A stretch of DNA of 64,000 nt from Hirsutella rhossiliensis (GCF_020360975.1 NW_025408675.1:1054001-1118000); one strand, 5' to 3'; shown: positions 37,808 through 47,843, counted from the stretch's first letter. Program-made: numbers and translations. Notes: a model not told the origin generated them from the letters alone.

Positions 37808-39113
37808 CCGGTGGTGGGTGAAGAGGCGACGTCTCGAGGCGGACGCCGTGTGCGTTGGGCCAGAGGGAAGGGAGGCTGGTTGGTGCGCTATCGGTACCGG
37901 GCCTTCGTACTTCTGCCAGGCCTGGAGGGGACGGACGGGCCGCTTGAATCGACAGGGTTCCTTGGCTGAAGTCGGACATGGACAGGGCAAGGACGTCCCT
38001 GGCCGGCAGAGGGATCGTCATGCTGGTGCAAGCGGCAACTACCTTTTAGCGCCCCAAGGTAGCATGCTCGGTGCAGTGGCCTGCCTGCCACAGAGGGCCT
38101 GGAACCAACAGGACGTGCCATTGCACACGGCCAGCGTCGACGGATACTCGGCCGCTGGTAGCCAGGTACCTGCCGCCCCGAGCGTCTGTGCCAAGCCCAG
38201 CAGGTATCGCGCCAAGACGCTCACGTACCACTCATCCCACATTGTCCAGCACCCAGGTAGCCTTGGCATCATTTTGATTCCCTCCAACGTGACATAGGGG
38301 GTGGGGGGAGAAAAGGACCGAGCTGGAACGTCTTCTAAAAACAGGTGCAATGAAGAATGAATTACGAAAAAAAAATGGGCAGGCATTGCGAGCCCCCGGT
38401 TGAGCAGGACCGGAAGAAGGGCGGGCATGGCCGGTTGTCGCGCTACTTGCTGCGTGGCACAGAGCAGAGCGGGTGTCTGGCCGGGCCGGCTCGGGGACCA
38501 GCCACAGGGGCTCGGAAGCCTGGGGGTTGCTAGATGCACGCGGAAGAGACAAGAGACACCACGAGAGTGCTTTGCTTGTGGCTCACTCTAGGTTCTCCAC
38601 CCCCCTCCACCCCCCTCCCCCAGCAGCAGGCACAGTCGCATCCCGTGGGGCGGCCTTGAACAGCCAGGGGGGGACACGCAAGATGCCGCGCAGACGTCGA
38701 TCGACGTGCAGAGACTCCCCTGTTTTCAACACCTCTGTCCGATGCAGGGCATCTATTCGTCTGGCGTCTCGGGGGGCTCCACGAGTGACGGGATGTCCAT
38801 TGTACTGTACAAGGTGAGAAGGTGAGAGCTGCGAGATGGGAGAAAGCAGCGGACGAGGCAGAAACCCTATTCGCAAGCCATTCAACTCGTCATCGACCAC
38901 CAACACACAGACCAAGGGGAGCCCGAGCTCAGTGTCTACAGCGCACTATTCCAGGGCACGCTATACCCGATTAATCCGTGGCACATGCCATGATCTGCGC
39001 GCTGAAGTGTCTATTTTACTACCTAGTATTATTACCTGCCTTACCTACGTAGCTTGTCTGGAGTACAGGATGAGCGGATGAACATGTTGTGTTTGACGGT
39101 CATGATACATTTT

Positions 39114-39149
39114 CACACACACACACACACACACATAAATATATATATA
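39114..39149 (+). repeat. Microsatellite (ca)n then (ta)n
   Basis: A run of about ten ca units, an ataaa spacer, then a run of ta units, in intergenic DNA. Confidence 0.9.
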
Positions 39150-40791
39150 TGACTCGTCGAATGAAAAGTCGGCCTCCCTCACCTGGGTCGGCAAAGTCCA
39201 AAGGCATGCCAAAGTCGTCTTGTACGCATGCGTCCCGAGCTGCCCGAAGCAGGCGCACGGGGAGGAGACTGGTTACCTAACTACCTGCCTATACCTACAT
39301 AGTACTCGGGGCTACTGCACTCACAGATCACTTGCTGGCAAACAAACTTTGCGCCACGTTCTCCGCCTCCACCTGCCCCTCCCCCGGTGAGCCTCCTCAT
39401 GTACCGGTGAGCTGGCTGGTGGTAGATTCGAACACTTGCTGTAGCTCCCTGCCGGCCTGCCTGTTGCTTTCTGCTGCTGAATCAAAGCCTCTCCATCTCG
39501 TCCAGCACGGCATTGTACATGTGCATGGGAACGGAGAGCCCGAGCGATGTATCTACGGGGTAACCGGAGCACACTTACAGTATAGCACCCTCGCCTTGCG
39601 CATTGCCAGTGGCCGGGGATTGCCCATGGATGCTGTGCCCATTTTTACCCTTTCCTAGAGTCATGTCCACATACGGAGTATGATGAGGCGACAAGAGGAA
39701 GATGTCAGCGGGGCACAGACCGCCAACCACAATGTCCGTCAAATTACGCACCGCAAAGAAAGACCCTGGTCATAATACATACAGTACATGATATGTAGGT
39801 AGAGCAAGGCGCAGCGGTTTGCGGCAGAGCAAGAGTCGTTATTGATGCTGAGCAACTATAGTAGACGTGACGAGACCTACTGTACTCGATCCTGTACCTG
39901 GGACTGGTTCGAGAGTACTTGGGCGGTACCTCCGTGTCAAGGCAGGCACATGCAGCGACGTCCGCGTTCGTGAATTTTCACCCAGCCTGCCTGTCAGAAT
40001 GGGCCGGTCTTAGCGTCTACATTAGGTACCGCCGGGTAACTGGGCAGGCTGGTTGGTAAAGTGGTAGATACCCCTGCCTGTACTCCGTACTCCTGTAGAC
40101 TACCCTCCCCCCTCTATTCAAGACGGGGGGCGGGGGGGCAACAGCGTCGTCGCCGTCTTTTCCTCTGCACGAGCATCCATCACCACCACCATCGCCTTTG
40201 CACTCGCGCGCATGACGTTTACAGGGTACCGTTGACTAGGTGGAATCAATCTCGCCTCTGGATCCTGCGGTGCGCTGCGTCGGCTGCGTGCACGACATCC
40301 GCACCGTGCGGCCGCTCCTGCTCTTCAATCTTGCTCTTCTTCATCTCAGCCAACGAATGCACGCGCGGCCAAGGCACTCGTCCTCACGATCCATCGTCGA
40401 CGTCGCGCCTACACCATCGCCGATCCCGCCACAGATCGTTGTCCGGCCGGGTTCGTCTTTGGCGAGAAAACCATCGTCCACGCTAACCCTTACCTCGTGT
40501 CGGCTGCCCTGCTTTCAGCAATCCGTCTGCCACACAAGTCATCCTCGTCTGGCAATCCCGGCTGTCATTCCCGGCCAAGGCACTCTGAGAAGCTCGGAGC
40601 ATAGCAGCTACTCACCTCCCTTGGCTATACAGCACTTTCTCTCGCCCGTCTACCCATCGTCGGCAATTCACCTCTTGCGACAACCAGTTCTTGACCGATT
40701 CCCGCCGAGGGCCCCTTGTCGCCTCGACAGCGAGCCGCCGCGCCGACGTACGACGGGCCAGCGGCCCCTCCAAACCGTCGGTTCGTGGGCC

Positions 40792-43129
40792 ATGCCCCGC
40801 ACCAGTTTCTCTCGCAATCCCCTGCTCAGGGTCTCGCGGCCTGTGTCGGCATGCTCGCGATGTGAGTCTTTTCCATCCCGCCTTCGTCATTTGCCGTCGT
40901 CCTGCCTGGTTTCCCGTGGTGCTAACGACGCCCTCAAATAGGCCGCGCCGCCAAGGTCAAGGTGAGAGAGCGCCGACCAACCACGTCCCTCCAGTCGCTG
41001 ACTCGTCCTTTACCAGTGTGACGGCAAGCTGCCAGCCTGCACAGCCTGCGAAAAGGCCGGCCGCGAGAATGAGTGCTCAGCCGCCAACGACCAGTTTGCC
41101 AGGGGCAAGGAGCGGAGGTGAGTCTCAGCTTCTCCCAAGAAGCCGGCGCAAGCATGACTGACCCCCCCCAGTTATGTCGCTGCGCTCGAGTTGCGCATCG
41201 AAAAGCTCGAGAGGCGCCTGCAATATGCCAAATCACGAAAGGCATCCGTTGCTCTCCATGAGCCAGACGCCTCGGTAATGACCCAAGTCGACCGCAGGGA
41301 TTCGCTTGCCTCGATCCGCGCAGCCATCCATCGCAAGGCCGCCAGGACCCGCGAGAACCATGACGTCAACTCCCTCGTCTCCGATTTTGGCTTCTTGTGG
41401 GTTTCGCTGCCGCGCCGTCTCCTCTTCCTCCAACTTGCTGATCCGAGCCAAGGTCCGTCGACGCCACGTCTCGCGACTTCGAGCCCTCTGCCAGCAACGT
41501 GACTTTTGCGAGGCTCGTCCTGGCCGCCACAACAAACGACAGCATTCCGGGTCCGGCCCCTCCGGGTTTGCCCCCTAGGCCCGTTGCCCATACCATTGTG
41601 CAGTACTTCATGACCAACATCTACTCCCTCTTTCCCTGCTTCTCCGAGACGACGCTCTTGACCATTCTCGACGACGTGTATCGCCAAGATGACCGCGTCG
41701 TCAAGGACGCGGGCTACTGGCTTCTGTACATGGTCCTCGCAATTGGCTCGACGGCACAAAGCCAGAGGATCAACGACGACTTCTACGCCCAGGGAGTCAA
41801 CTTTGTCTCCAAAGCCTTGCCCTACGCCGACAGGGCTCTTGCCCCTGGATACGTCACCCAGATCCAGTCCATTCTGCTCTTGACCCTCTATTCCATGTTC
41901 GACCCCTCGCACTTTGACAGCTGGCACCTGATTGGCTTCACGGCGCGGGCGGTCGTGGACCTGGGCTTCCACCAGGAACCCCCACAGGCGTCGGGATCCG
42001 ACAAGTCTGCCTTGGACATGCGGCGCAAGATATTCTACTGCGCGTACGCTCTCGATCGGTAGGTCAAGCCGTTGTGCCAAACCGGCCGTGTCGCCGCTGA
42101 CTGGACCTTTGCATCAGTGCCATCAGCATGGCCCACGCGCGGACCTTCTCCTTCACCGACGATGCCGTCAACGTGGCGTTTCCCATCGCTTCGAGCGCCG
42201 GTCGGAAGCAGTCGATGCCGGGGCCAATCGCAGGTCCGCAATCCGCAGATCCGGCCCTCCTCCTCTTCCAACTACGGCGAGCGCAGTCTTTTTGGTACCA
42301 GGAGCTGTACCAGTCGGATCGGACTCCGCTCCCGAACTCATCGTCGTTTCTCTGGCAGATGTGCATGGAAATGCGCGAGTGGGGGGAGTCGCTCCCCGCT
42401 GCTCTGCCGGCGGGAATACGGCGCATGTTCGAGCAAGAGCTGTGGTACAGCTACGTCTACTGCATCGCTCCGTCGGCTCGGGCTCCGCAGATCACCGACT
42501 ACAGCCGGACCCTCATCTTCGAATACTCGCTCGCCTACCTCAGCAGCATGCACGACACGGCGCGCGGCGGGCTCAATGCTGCTTTCTATACCTACCACGA
42601 TGCCCTAAAGGTCTACTTCATGGCCAACCAGTTCATCGCGGTACTCCGCGATGCCGAGGACATGCTCATCTCGGGCACCCAAGTTCCGCCGCCGCCCTCT
42701 CTACCGGGTTCTGCCCCGGCTCCCATGGTTCCGCGCCGTCAGCTGCGGCCCGGCACCCCGGTCGAGGACAACTTGGGGAGAAGCCTGTGGTGTCTCGGAC
42801 GGATCCCCGAGACTTTGGCCCTGTACGGTACGCGCTGGGAGGATGCGCTTATGCTCAAGCAGAGTTTCGAGCGGATATCGGCCGACACCATCGAACGGCT
42901 GCAGAAGCGTCAGCAGATGCGGAGCGTGCCCATGCCGCAGCATCAGAATTCCTATCACAATGGGGTTCCCTCGGCTGTTCCGCCCACGGTCATGTACGCG
43001 CAAATCCCGCAGCATCAGCATCAGCATCAGCATCAGCAGACGCCGCCGCCGCCGCCGCCGACGCCGATGGACATGAGGTGGGCAGTGGTTGATCCTTCAC
43101 ACATGATGCAGGTGGCGGGACGCCACTGA
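40792..43129 (+). CDS. Zn2Cys6 fungal transcription factor, six exons (677 aa)
   Basis: Exons 40792-40861, 40942-40961, 41017-41117, 41172-41396, 41453-42058 and 42118-43129. All five introns are GT-AG and the total is 2034 nt in frame. The zinc cluster has Cys at 21, 24, 31, 38, 41 and 50 (last spacing 8) and is spread over exons 1-3. A coiled coil follows (YVAALELRIEKLERRL). The fungal-specific transcription factor domain fills exon 5, with PYADRALAPGYVTQIQSI, LIGFTARAVVDLGFH and KIFYCAYALDR as hallmarks, and continues into exon 6 (RAISMAHARTFSF). The C-terminus has a His/Gln run then a proline run (about 43,012-43,060). Start MPRTSF was chosen because the zinc cluster begins 20 residues later. 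Upstream in-frame sequence is not conserved-looking. Nuclear regulator; targets unknown. Confidence 0.87.
40942..40961 (+). other. 20-nt microexon within the zinc cluster
   Basis: Intron 1 (40862-40941, GTGAGT..ATAG) and intron 2 (40962-41016, GTGAGA..CCAG) leave an exon of only 20 nt encoding the basic loop CRAAKVK of the Zn2Cys6 motif. Its presence is demanded by the motif: without it, Cys24 and the basic loop are lost. Confidence 0.8.
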
Positions 43130-43600
43130 GCCGTTGCACGGTGCAGGAGAGCCGCTCCTAATGTATTGAGACCGACTTTGAAGTGACAGGCGCGGATTTG
43201 CTTTGGCGGGCTCTACCAGGCTGGGGTTGGGGGAGTTTTGTTGTTCGGATTTATACCCGCTCTGAGGCACTTCACATCAATTGTGGGCCAGTGAACAGAT
43301 GTTTCAAAAGGCATTCTCATTCATAGACTACTCAGCTGTACCTAACTGTTGTTTCACACTGGCCCAAGAAATGCAATGAGAGGGATGACGCTCGTCCTGG
43401 CGCGATTAGCCAAGCACTTTAAGAGGCCACATCTACTGTGATATAAAGAGTGAGGGAGGTGAGGTGCCAAAAGGTGATGGATATATAAGTTCTTTATTCG
43501 CTCAAGACACTTTCATTTATATTTGTTCCACTTTGGACTCTTTCTTCCCAACGCTGCCTTGCGGGGCCCCTCGATTCCTCTCAAACCAGACTCTTGGATT
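43130..43600. other. Intergenic, 3' region of the regulator
   Basis: Ordinary sequence between the second regulator and the decayed membrane-protein gene. No further gene seen. Confidence 0.5.
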
Positions 43601-43617
43601 GTCCCTTGGGCCTGATA

Positions 43618-44719
43618 TCAGAGGTGCGAACAGGTGGCTCTCTGGTTATTGGAACACGTCCGGGCCTCGATGTCGCGCTGGAGGTAGATGACGTCGCGGA
43701 TTTTCCCTGCGGGCTGACCTCCCGGCTTGTGCCTACAGTCTGTCGTGACCCTGCCCGCGCCCGCGATGTCGGCTTGTTCGAAGCCCTTGGCGGAGCTGTC
43801 GCTCAACTGGCTGTACTGCTTGGATCTCGGTCCGGCGACGCGGCCAACGTGGCTGAGTCCGACCGGGTCCGCCGAGTCCCGGTGTTGACCTGAACGAACG
43901 AGCTTTCAAGCGGCTAGAGAGGCTGGCGAAAACGGGCTTGACGTTCATCTTTATCAGAGACGCCAGCGTAGGGATGCGGGCGACTATAACGCTGAGCCAC
44001 AGTTTGAGCAAGCTGAGCAAGGCGAGATGGAAGAGGTTGTAAGCAAAGTCGGGGTCATGGCGCGTCGTGATGATGAACTCGGGTCTCCATATCGTGCTGA
44101 CGATGGCCCTGAAGGCAAGTGAGCTCTTGGAAGCGTACACACATGATGCCAATGCTGAACATGACTCGGAGCGAACTGCCAGCTGCATACTCCAAAGCAC
44201 CGGCAGGGGCAGGATCAGAATGGCACTGTCGATGGCTATGTTTAGAGACATCGACGTCACACGGTTAACGCTGAGTTCTCGATACCATCCGCCCGGCTTC
44301 TCCTCGTCTCATTAATCAGACACGGGCCTGCATCTAGTCGTCAAGGTGACGAAAACGGTGACGCCGTAGCAGATGCACAGCACCACGAGACCGAATGCCC
44401 AGCGCTTGAACTTGAGAGCGCCACAGCTTCGCGTGTAGAGCCAGAAAACGGAAGGCTTGATGACGACGGTGCTGAAGATCCAGATTATGGAGTCCGCAAT
44501 GATGGGATGCCATGCATCGACATGAGTGTACGCAACGGGGGCGTCGGTGCGAGATGCGGGAGGAGCATAACCAGAGACGGGAACATCGTTTGTGTGCTTG
44601 CCGAGGCCATGGTAGATGGCCCAGATGGTCACGCCACCCAGGGCCACGATATTGGCCTGATGGCCGGGAGACGGACGACGAATCAGCCGGCGTAGGGGGG
44701 GACTCGTCCGACGTGGCAT
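43618..44719 (-). pseudogene. Fungal rhodopsin-like (PTH11-type) membrane protein, decayed
   Basis: Minus strand. Two pieces in the same frame show the family. The first, 44719-44312, has transmembrane segments ADSIIWIFSTVVIKPSVFWL and GLVVLCICYGVTVFV, then TTRCRP. The second, 44260-43733, has NIAIDSAILILPLPVLW, FRAIVSTIW and LKLWLSVIVARIPTL. They are separated by adjacent stops TAA TGA at 44,314-44,309. The expected first helices are missing at the N-terminus, and the C-terminus changes frame near 43,800 (a tail GKIRDVIYLQRDIE continues in another frame to 43,618). The family comprises seven-helix plasma-membrane proteins that may sense surface or nutrients. A splice model around the stops (GT-AG, ~53 nt) is possible but would delete a conserved Trp region, so a pseudogene is favoured. 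Confidence 0.6.
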
Positions 44720-46588
44720 CTAGGCCACGGCGAGCCACGGGGAACCCGCGATGCCCCCCAATGAGAGCAAAGACTGCCTGCTTCCAGGTTTTTGTTGAGA
44801 CTTTACAGCACAACCAGCTGGCTCTTTCGCGGTTCCCGGGAAGGAAACGCCTCGCGGTGGTCGGGGCTGTGCATGTGGATGTCTGCTTGGGGGCCGGGAC
44901 GGGAGGGTGTTTGCATTGGCCTCTTGCCCCCAATAGGCCCTCCTGTACAGCTGGTCAATGACTATACGAATACAAACCGGACAAATACATGGCTATATGT
45001 ATGTATGCACATACCTCGGTAGCATGTATATGTGCACACCCACTGCCGGCCAGGGGGGTTTCGTGTCCGTGCGTGGGCTGGAAGAAGGCTCTCGTCAGGC
45101 GCAGTGCTGCTTTTGCGAGCCACAGTGGGCGACTGGGCGTCTGCGAGAAGATGACTGCATCCTGGACGCGGCTGCTGAGGAGCATAGCCAGCGGGGTTGG
45201 ACGTATCACATCCGGTGTTGGCTCCGTGATGTTGAGCTGTCTCGCGTCGGGCTCCGTCTTACCACGTCAAATGCACCAAACCACACACAATGCCTGTGCG
45301 TCGATACGTGGGCGAGAGTGCTTCTGTTGGGCAAGGGTGCGTTGGCTTTGCCGCCTTTGAAACTGACGACATGGTATATACTTCATATGCAGCACATTCC
45401 ATGCCCCCCGCGTGTGTCGGCGGCGGCACGGCCGGCCTGATGCTGGCCACCCGTCTCTCCAAGGAGGCGGATGCTCCCGGCGGGCCGACCCGACGCAGCG
45501 GGCCGAGGCACGGGGCCGACACTATTTCCCGGCTGCGGCTTGGACGAGTCCGGACGCATGCTCCCGCGACGCGTCCGGCCTCGTCACTGGCTGTCCCGGA
45601 GCCGGAGGGCGTCGATCCGGCGACCCGCAAGCGCGCAGCTACTCGGCCGTCGCCTTTGCTGGGGCCGGCGCGCGGTGGCGGGAATGCGCGGGTCCGGTTC
45701 CGGAGCGGGTCCGGTTCCGGGTCCGGCGCCAACGCCGGGGACCTGACCGTGCCTACGCACTGCAGCCGGCGCAATCCGTGGTGCAGCTCCTGTCAGCCGG
45801 CTACGTCGGCCCTGCTGCGGCCTTGTATTCGTGGTTGTTATGTAGGCCGGTGCTTCCTCCGGCCCCTCGTTGAGTTCCCGCTTGGCCATGATGGCTACTC
45901 CGTGCAATCTCGGCAACGCAATCAACTCCTTCTTCGAACCAGACACAGCCGTAACAATACAGCAACGGTAATGCGTAGTCGACTCTTACAACCGTCAAGG
46001 GAGCATCCAGCAGATCTGTCTACGGCTTCGGCCTCGGCCTCGGCTCCGTTCCAGGACCCGACCCTGCGCTCGAGCTGTCCGCTGCACGGCCAGGTTTGAA
46101 TTTGTACCCAGGAAAAAGTGCTTGGCGGCCATTCGCCTTCTGATCTATTCTTCGCCTTGCTTTCCATCTACGTCAGCGGCTTGATGGTCCAAACGGAGTG
46201 CTTGCTTCATCCACTCAAACACCTCTCATCAACCTCCATCACTAGACGGCTGCTACGTCACGCACCTCCCAGTCATCGCTGCCCCCGTATCGTCTTCAGA
46301 GCGGCATGGCCCGTACCAAAAGTTCAAGGGATCGTAAGAACTGTAAGACGCGTGTATGTATACCAGCGAACGGGTTGCAAGACACAAGGCCAAGGGGCCG
46401 AGGGATACGACGGCCGCCAATGTTGAGCTCGGCCACGTTCGGCAGGCGGGTTTATAGGATGCGTGTGTGTGAGGAGCCGGCTGATGTGAGAGTCTGGCGC
46501 TGACCTATTGGCCCTTACGCAGTCCTTACGAAGTCCTTATGCAGTCACAAACCCGACTGTTACACAGACGAAAAGCCCTCCCCCCGAG
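44720..46588. other. Intergenic with possible gene relics
   Basis: No intact gene. Apart from the short FAD-binding-like trace listed separately, I see GC-rich sequence with a ggttccggagcgggtccggttc-like local repetition near 45,695-45,725 and a short repeat agtccttacg (three near copies, about 46,515-46,546). Overlapping frames are not supported. Confidence 0.5.
45413..45475 (+). pseudogene. Trace of an FAD-binding (GMC-type) oxidoreductase
   Basis: One frame reads CVGGGTAGLMLATRLSKEAD. This matches the N-terminal dinucleotide-binding signature of glucose-methanol-choline oxidoreductases (VGGGTAGL.LA.RL). The expected downstream motifs do not follow in any frame, so this is at most a decayed fragment. 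Chance similarity in GC-rich DNA cannot be excluded. Confidence 0.35.
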
Positions 46589-46593
46589 GGACC
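46589..46593 (+). repeat. Target-site duplication GGACC (left)
   Basis: GGACC directly before the 5' LTR, repeated directly after the 3' LTR at 52,979-52,983. The 5-bp length is typical for Ty3/gypsy integrases. Confidence 0.92.
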
Positions 46594-46664
46594 TGTAACG
46601 GGCAAGCCGCTTTAACGGCGGCTGCGCCGCCTAGCTTCTAGAACCTTCCATTGGCTCGAAGCTA
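46594..46664 (+). repeat. 5' LTR, part 1 (U3)
   Basis: First 71 bp of the 5' LTR, starting TGTAACGGGC. Identical to 52,789-52,859. It ends within the TATA box, where the nested element begins. Confidence 0.93.
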
Positions 46665-46676
46665 AAATACTTCGTC

Positions 46677-46710
46677 ACGCCTTGCACTTTAGAGCAGTGG
46701 TGCAAGGCGT
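46677..46710 (-). other. Terminal hairpin of the Helitron-like element
   Basis: acgccttgcac at 46,677-46,687 pairs perfectly with gtgcaaggcgt at 46,700-46,710, loop 12 nt. A hairpin close to the 3' end is the transposition terminator of rolling-circle elements. Confidence 0.85.
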
Positions 46711-47143
46711 ACAATCAGCCGAAGGCTGCAAGTCTGCTGTCAACGGTAAGGCAGGCCTGAAAATTCAAGAATCTACAGTCATGCATTCATTGCGTCATCT
46801 ACGTCTTGGTAGCATCAAGTGGAGTTACGTAGCCCTAACCGTTCTTATACGGATTCTGAGTGAGAACCTGCCAACTCCTAAACCTTTCCTGAACTTTGTT
46901 GGGTCGGCGGCAGTGGTGTCCCCAGCACTACACGCGGTTGGCTCATCGAGTCCTCGGAAGAAAACCTCACTGTATGACGTTCCTGGAAACTTTCAGATGA
47001 TGTAGGCTGGGCTTTAGGTATCTTTTGCTCGGGTTGTAAGCGAGCATCTCGGTCTGTTCTTTTCGCAGCAGGCCCGTCAGCGGAGGAAGGACGGACCGCG
47101 ACCTCCCTCAAAGTCTGGGTTATGCGTCTGGACCTGGAGTACT

Positions 47144-47350
47144 TCAATTGATCAGCATTGAACATCTTGTGGAGCGCGAGATAAAGCCAACATGATAGGC
47201 GCGCTTATTGCGGCAGCCCAAGCAGCTCTTGGTGTGCCCAGCCGACTTTCTTCTGCCGAGGAAGTCTTGCGCTGGTTTCTCCTCGCCACAGCGAATGCAT
47301 ACGATGGAAACCACGCCACCTTGAGACCCTCGATGAGGCATAGGGTTCAC
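47144..47350 (-). CDS. Small zinc-ribbon-like ORF inside the Helitron-like element
   Basis: 68 codons on the minus strand, the same orientation as proposed for the element. Two CX2C pairs: CIRCGEEKPAQDF and, 14 residues on, HTKSCLGCRNKR. Such CX2C..KP..F..HTKSC..CR modules occur in fungal proteins linked to transposons, and I recall them at the front of some fungal Helitron proteins, but I cannot verify this here. It may be the remnant N-terminus of a larger Rep protein. ATG context is unremarkable. No RNA evidence. Confidence 0.4.
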   Translation of the reverse strand: MNPMPHRGSQGGVVSIVCIRCGEEKPAQDFLGRRKSAGHTKSCLGCRNKRAYHVGFISRSTRCSMLIN

Positions 47351-47594
47351 TGCGGTTGAAAGCAGCTGCGTACGATGGGTTTGTTGGCGACCCGCGATGC
47401 TCAGAGTAGCTCTGTGACATTCAGGGGCAAGTGCAAAATTGGACCCACTTTTAGAAGGCCATCATCCAGTTGAGTTACGTTTTAGAAACCATACAACCAA
47501 TCAGATGTCAGAAAACTTAACTGATCCCTGCTGCACCAAACCCTCATATTAGGGAAAACTTATTCGATTAATGTAAAGTCAGCCTACGGCTGAA

Positions 47595-47713
47595 TAAAAT
47601 GCTATTGTGCTCTCATGTAGTAGATTCTCTTTCTTTCTTTCTTTCTTCTCTATCTTGATAGTAAACAGCATAGGGACTAGTTAGTTGTATCAACTCACTA
47701 GAGGCCTTTCACA
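47595..47713 (+). repeat. 5' LTR, part 2 (rest of U3, R, U5)
   Basis: Last 119 bp of the 5' LTR, TAAAATGC..TTTCACA, identical to 52,860-52,978, including a (ttct)n tract. Confidence 0.93.
47652..47663 (+). promoter_or_regulatory. Predicted 5' end of retroelement RNA / self-primer
   Basis: atcttgatagta in the LTR is the exact reverse complement of the 12 nt that follow the LTR (47,714-47,725). In Tf1 the first nucleotides of the mRNA anneal to the PBS and prime minus-strand synthesis. By analogy R should begin at or very near 47,652 (52,917 in the 3' LTR). Confidence 0.7.
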
Positions 47714-47725
47714 TACTATCAAGAT
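47714..47725 (+). promoter_or_regulatory. Primer-binding site (self-priming type)
   Basis: tactatcaagat begins at the first base after the LTR and is fully complementary to 47,652-47,663. I see no obvious match to a tRNA 3' end with CCA. Confidence 0.75.
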
Positions 47726-47797
47726 CACTGAAGACATTGAAGACACTGAAGACACCGAAGACACTGAAGACACCGAAGACACCGAAGACACTGAAGA
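47726..47797 (+). repeat. 9-bp tandem repeat between PBS and gag
   Basis: Eight copies of cacYgaaga with C/T alternation and one att variant. The frame shared with gag reads (Thr-Glu-Asp)n, but no ATG precedes it, so it is leader sequence unless translation starts at a non-AUG codon. Confidence 0.9.
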
Positions 47798-47843
47798 CAC
47801 CAAACTGAGTCCCGTCGAACTATTAGCGTTCAGCGAAGTCGCG

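Larger units (their letters stand above)
37401..40791. other. Long divergent intergenic region between two regulators
   Basis: About 3.4 kb between the heads of two Zn2Cys6 genes, so it should hold both promoters and leaders. It contains a GCT/GAT triplet run (about 37,768-37,807), C-rich runs near 38,594-38,625, a CA/TA microsatellite at 39,114-39,149 and a G-run near 40,125. Short frames on both strands lack any recognisable domain. Pyrimidine-rich sequence precedes the second regulator. Confidence 0.65.
46664..47593 (-). mobile_element. Helitron2-like element nested in the 5' LTR (930 bp, non-autonomous)
   Basis: This insertion interrupts the LTR without a clear target duplication. In minus orientation it starts TCAGCCGTAGGCTGAC (47,593-47,578). 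Near its other end it has a perfect 11-bp stem hairpin (46,710-46,677) only about 12 nt from the junction. An inverted copy of the left terminus, tcagccgaaggctg (46,715-46,728, 13 of 14 matching), lies just inside the hairpin. A terminal repeat at one end paired with a subterminal repeat before a 3' hairpin is the asymmetric arrangement described for Helitron2. Junction bases are ambiguous by one or two nucleotides (46,664/46,665 to 47,593/47,594). There is no Rep/helicase. The repeats are themselves near-palindromes, so the inverted reading beats the direct one by only one mismatch. Confidence 0.65.

Noticed and set aside
42140..43092. Overlapping 386-codon and 178-codon ORFs in the second regulator
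   Set aside because: Out-of-frame shadows. Only the frame ending at 43,129 joins in phase with the preceding exons and matches the transcription factor domain.
45290..46099. 269-codon plus-strand ORF as an intact oxidoreductase
   Set aside because: Only the first 20-residue dinucleotide-binding-like motif fits. The rest is low-complexity Arg/Gly/Ser-rich sequence without family motifs, so only a possible relic is listed.
46507..46550. Short near-repeats agtccttacg as a possible regulatory array
   Set aside because: Only about three imperfect copies next to the chromovirus insertion; too little to claim function.
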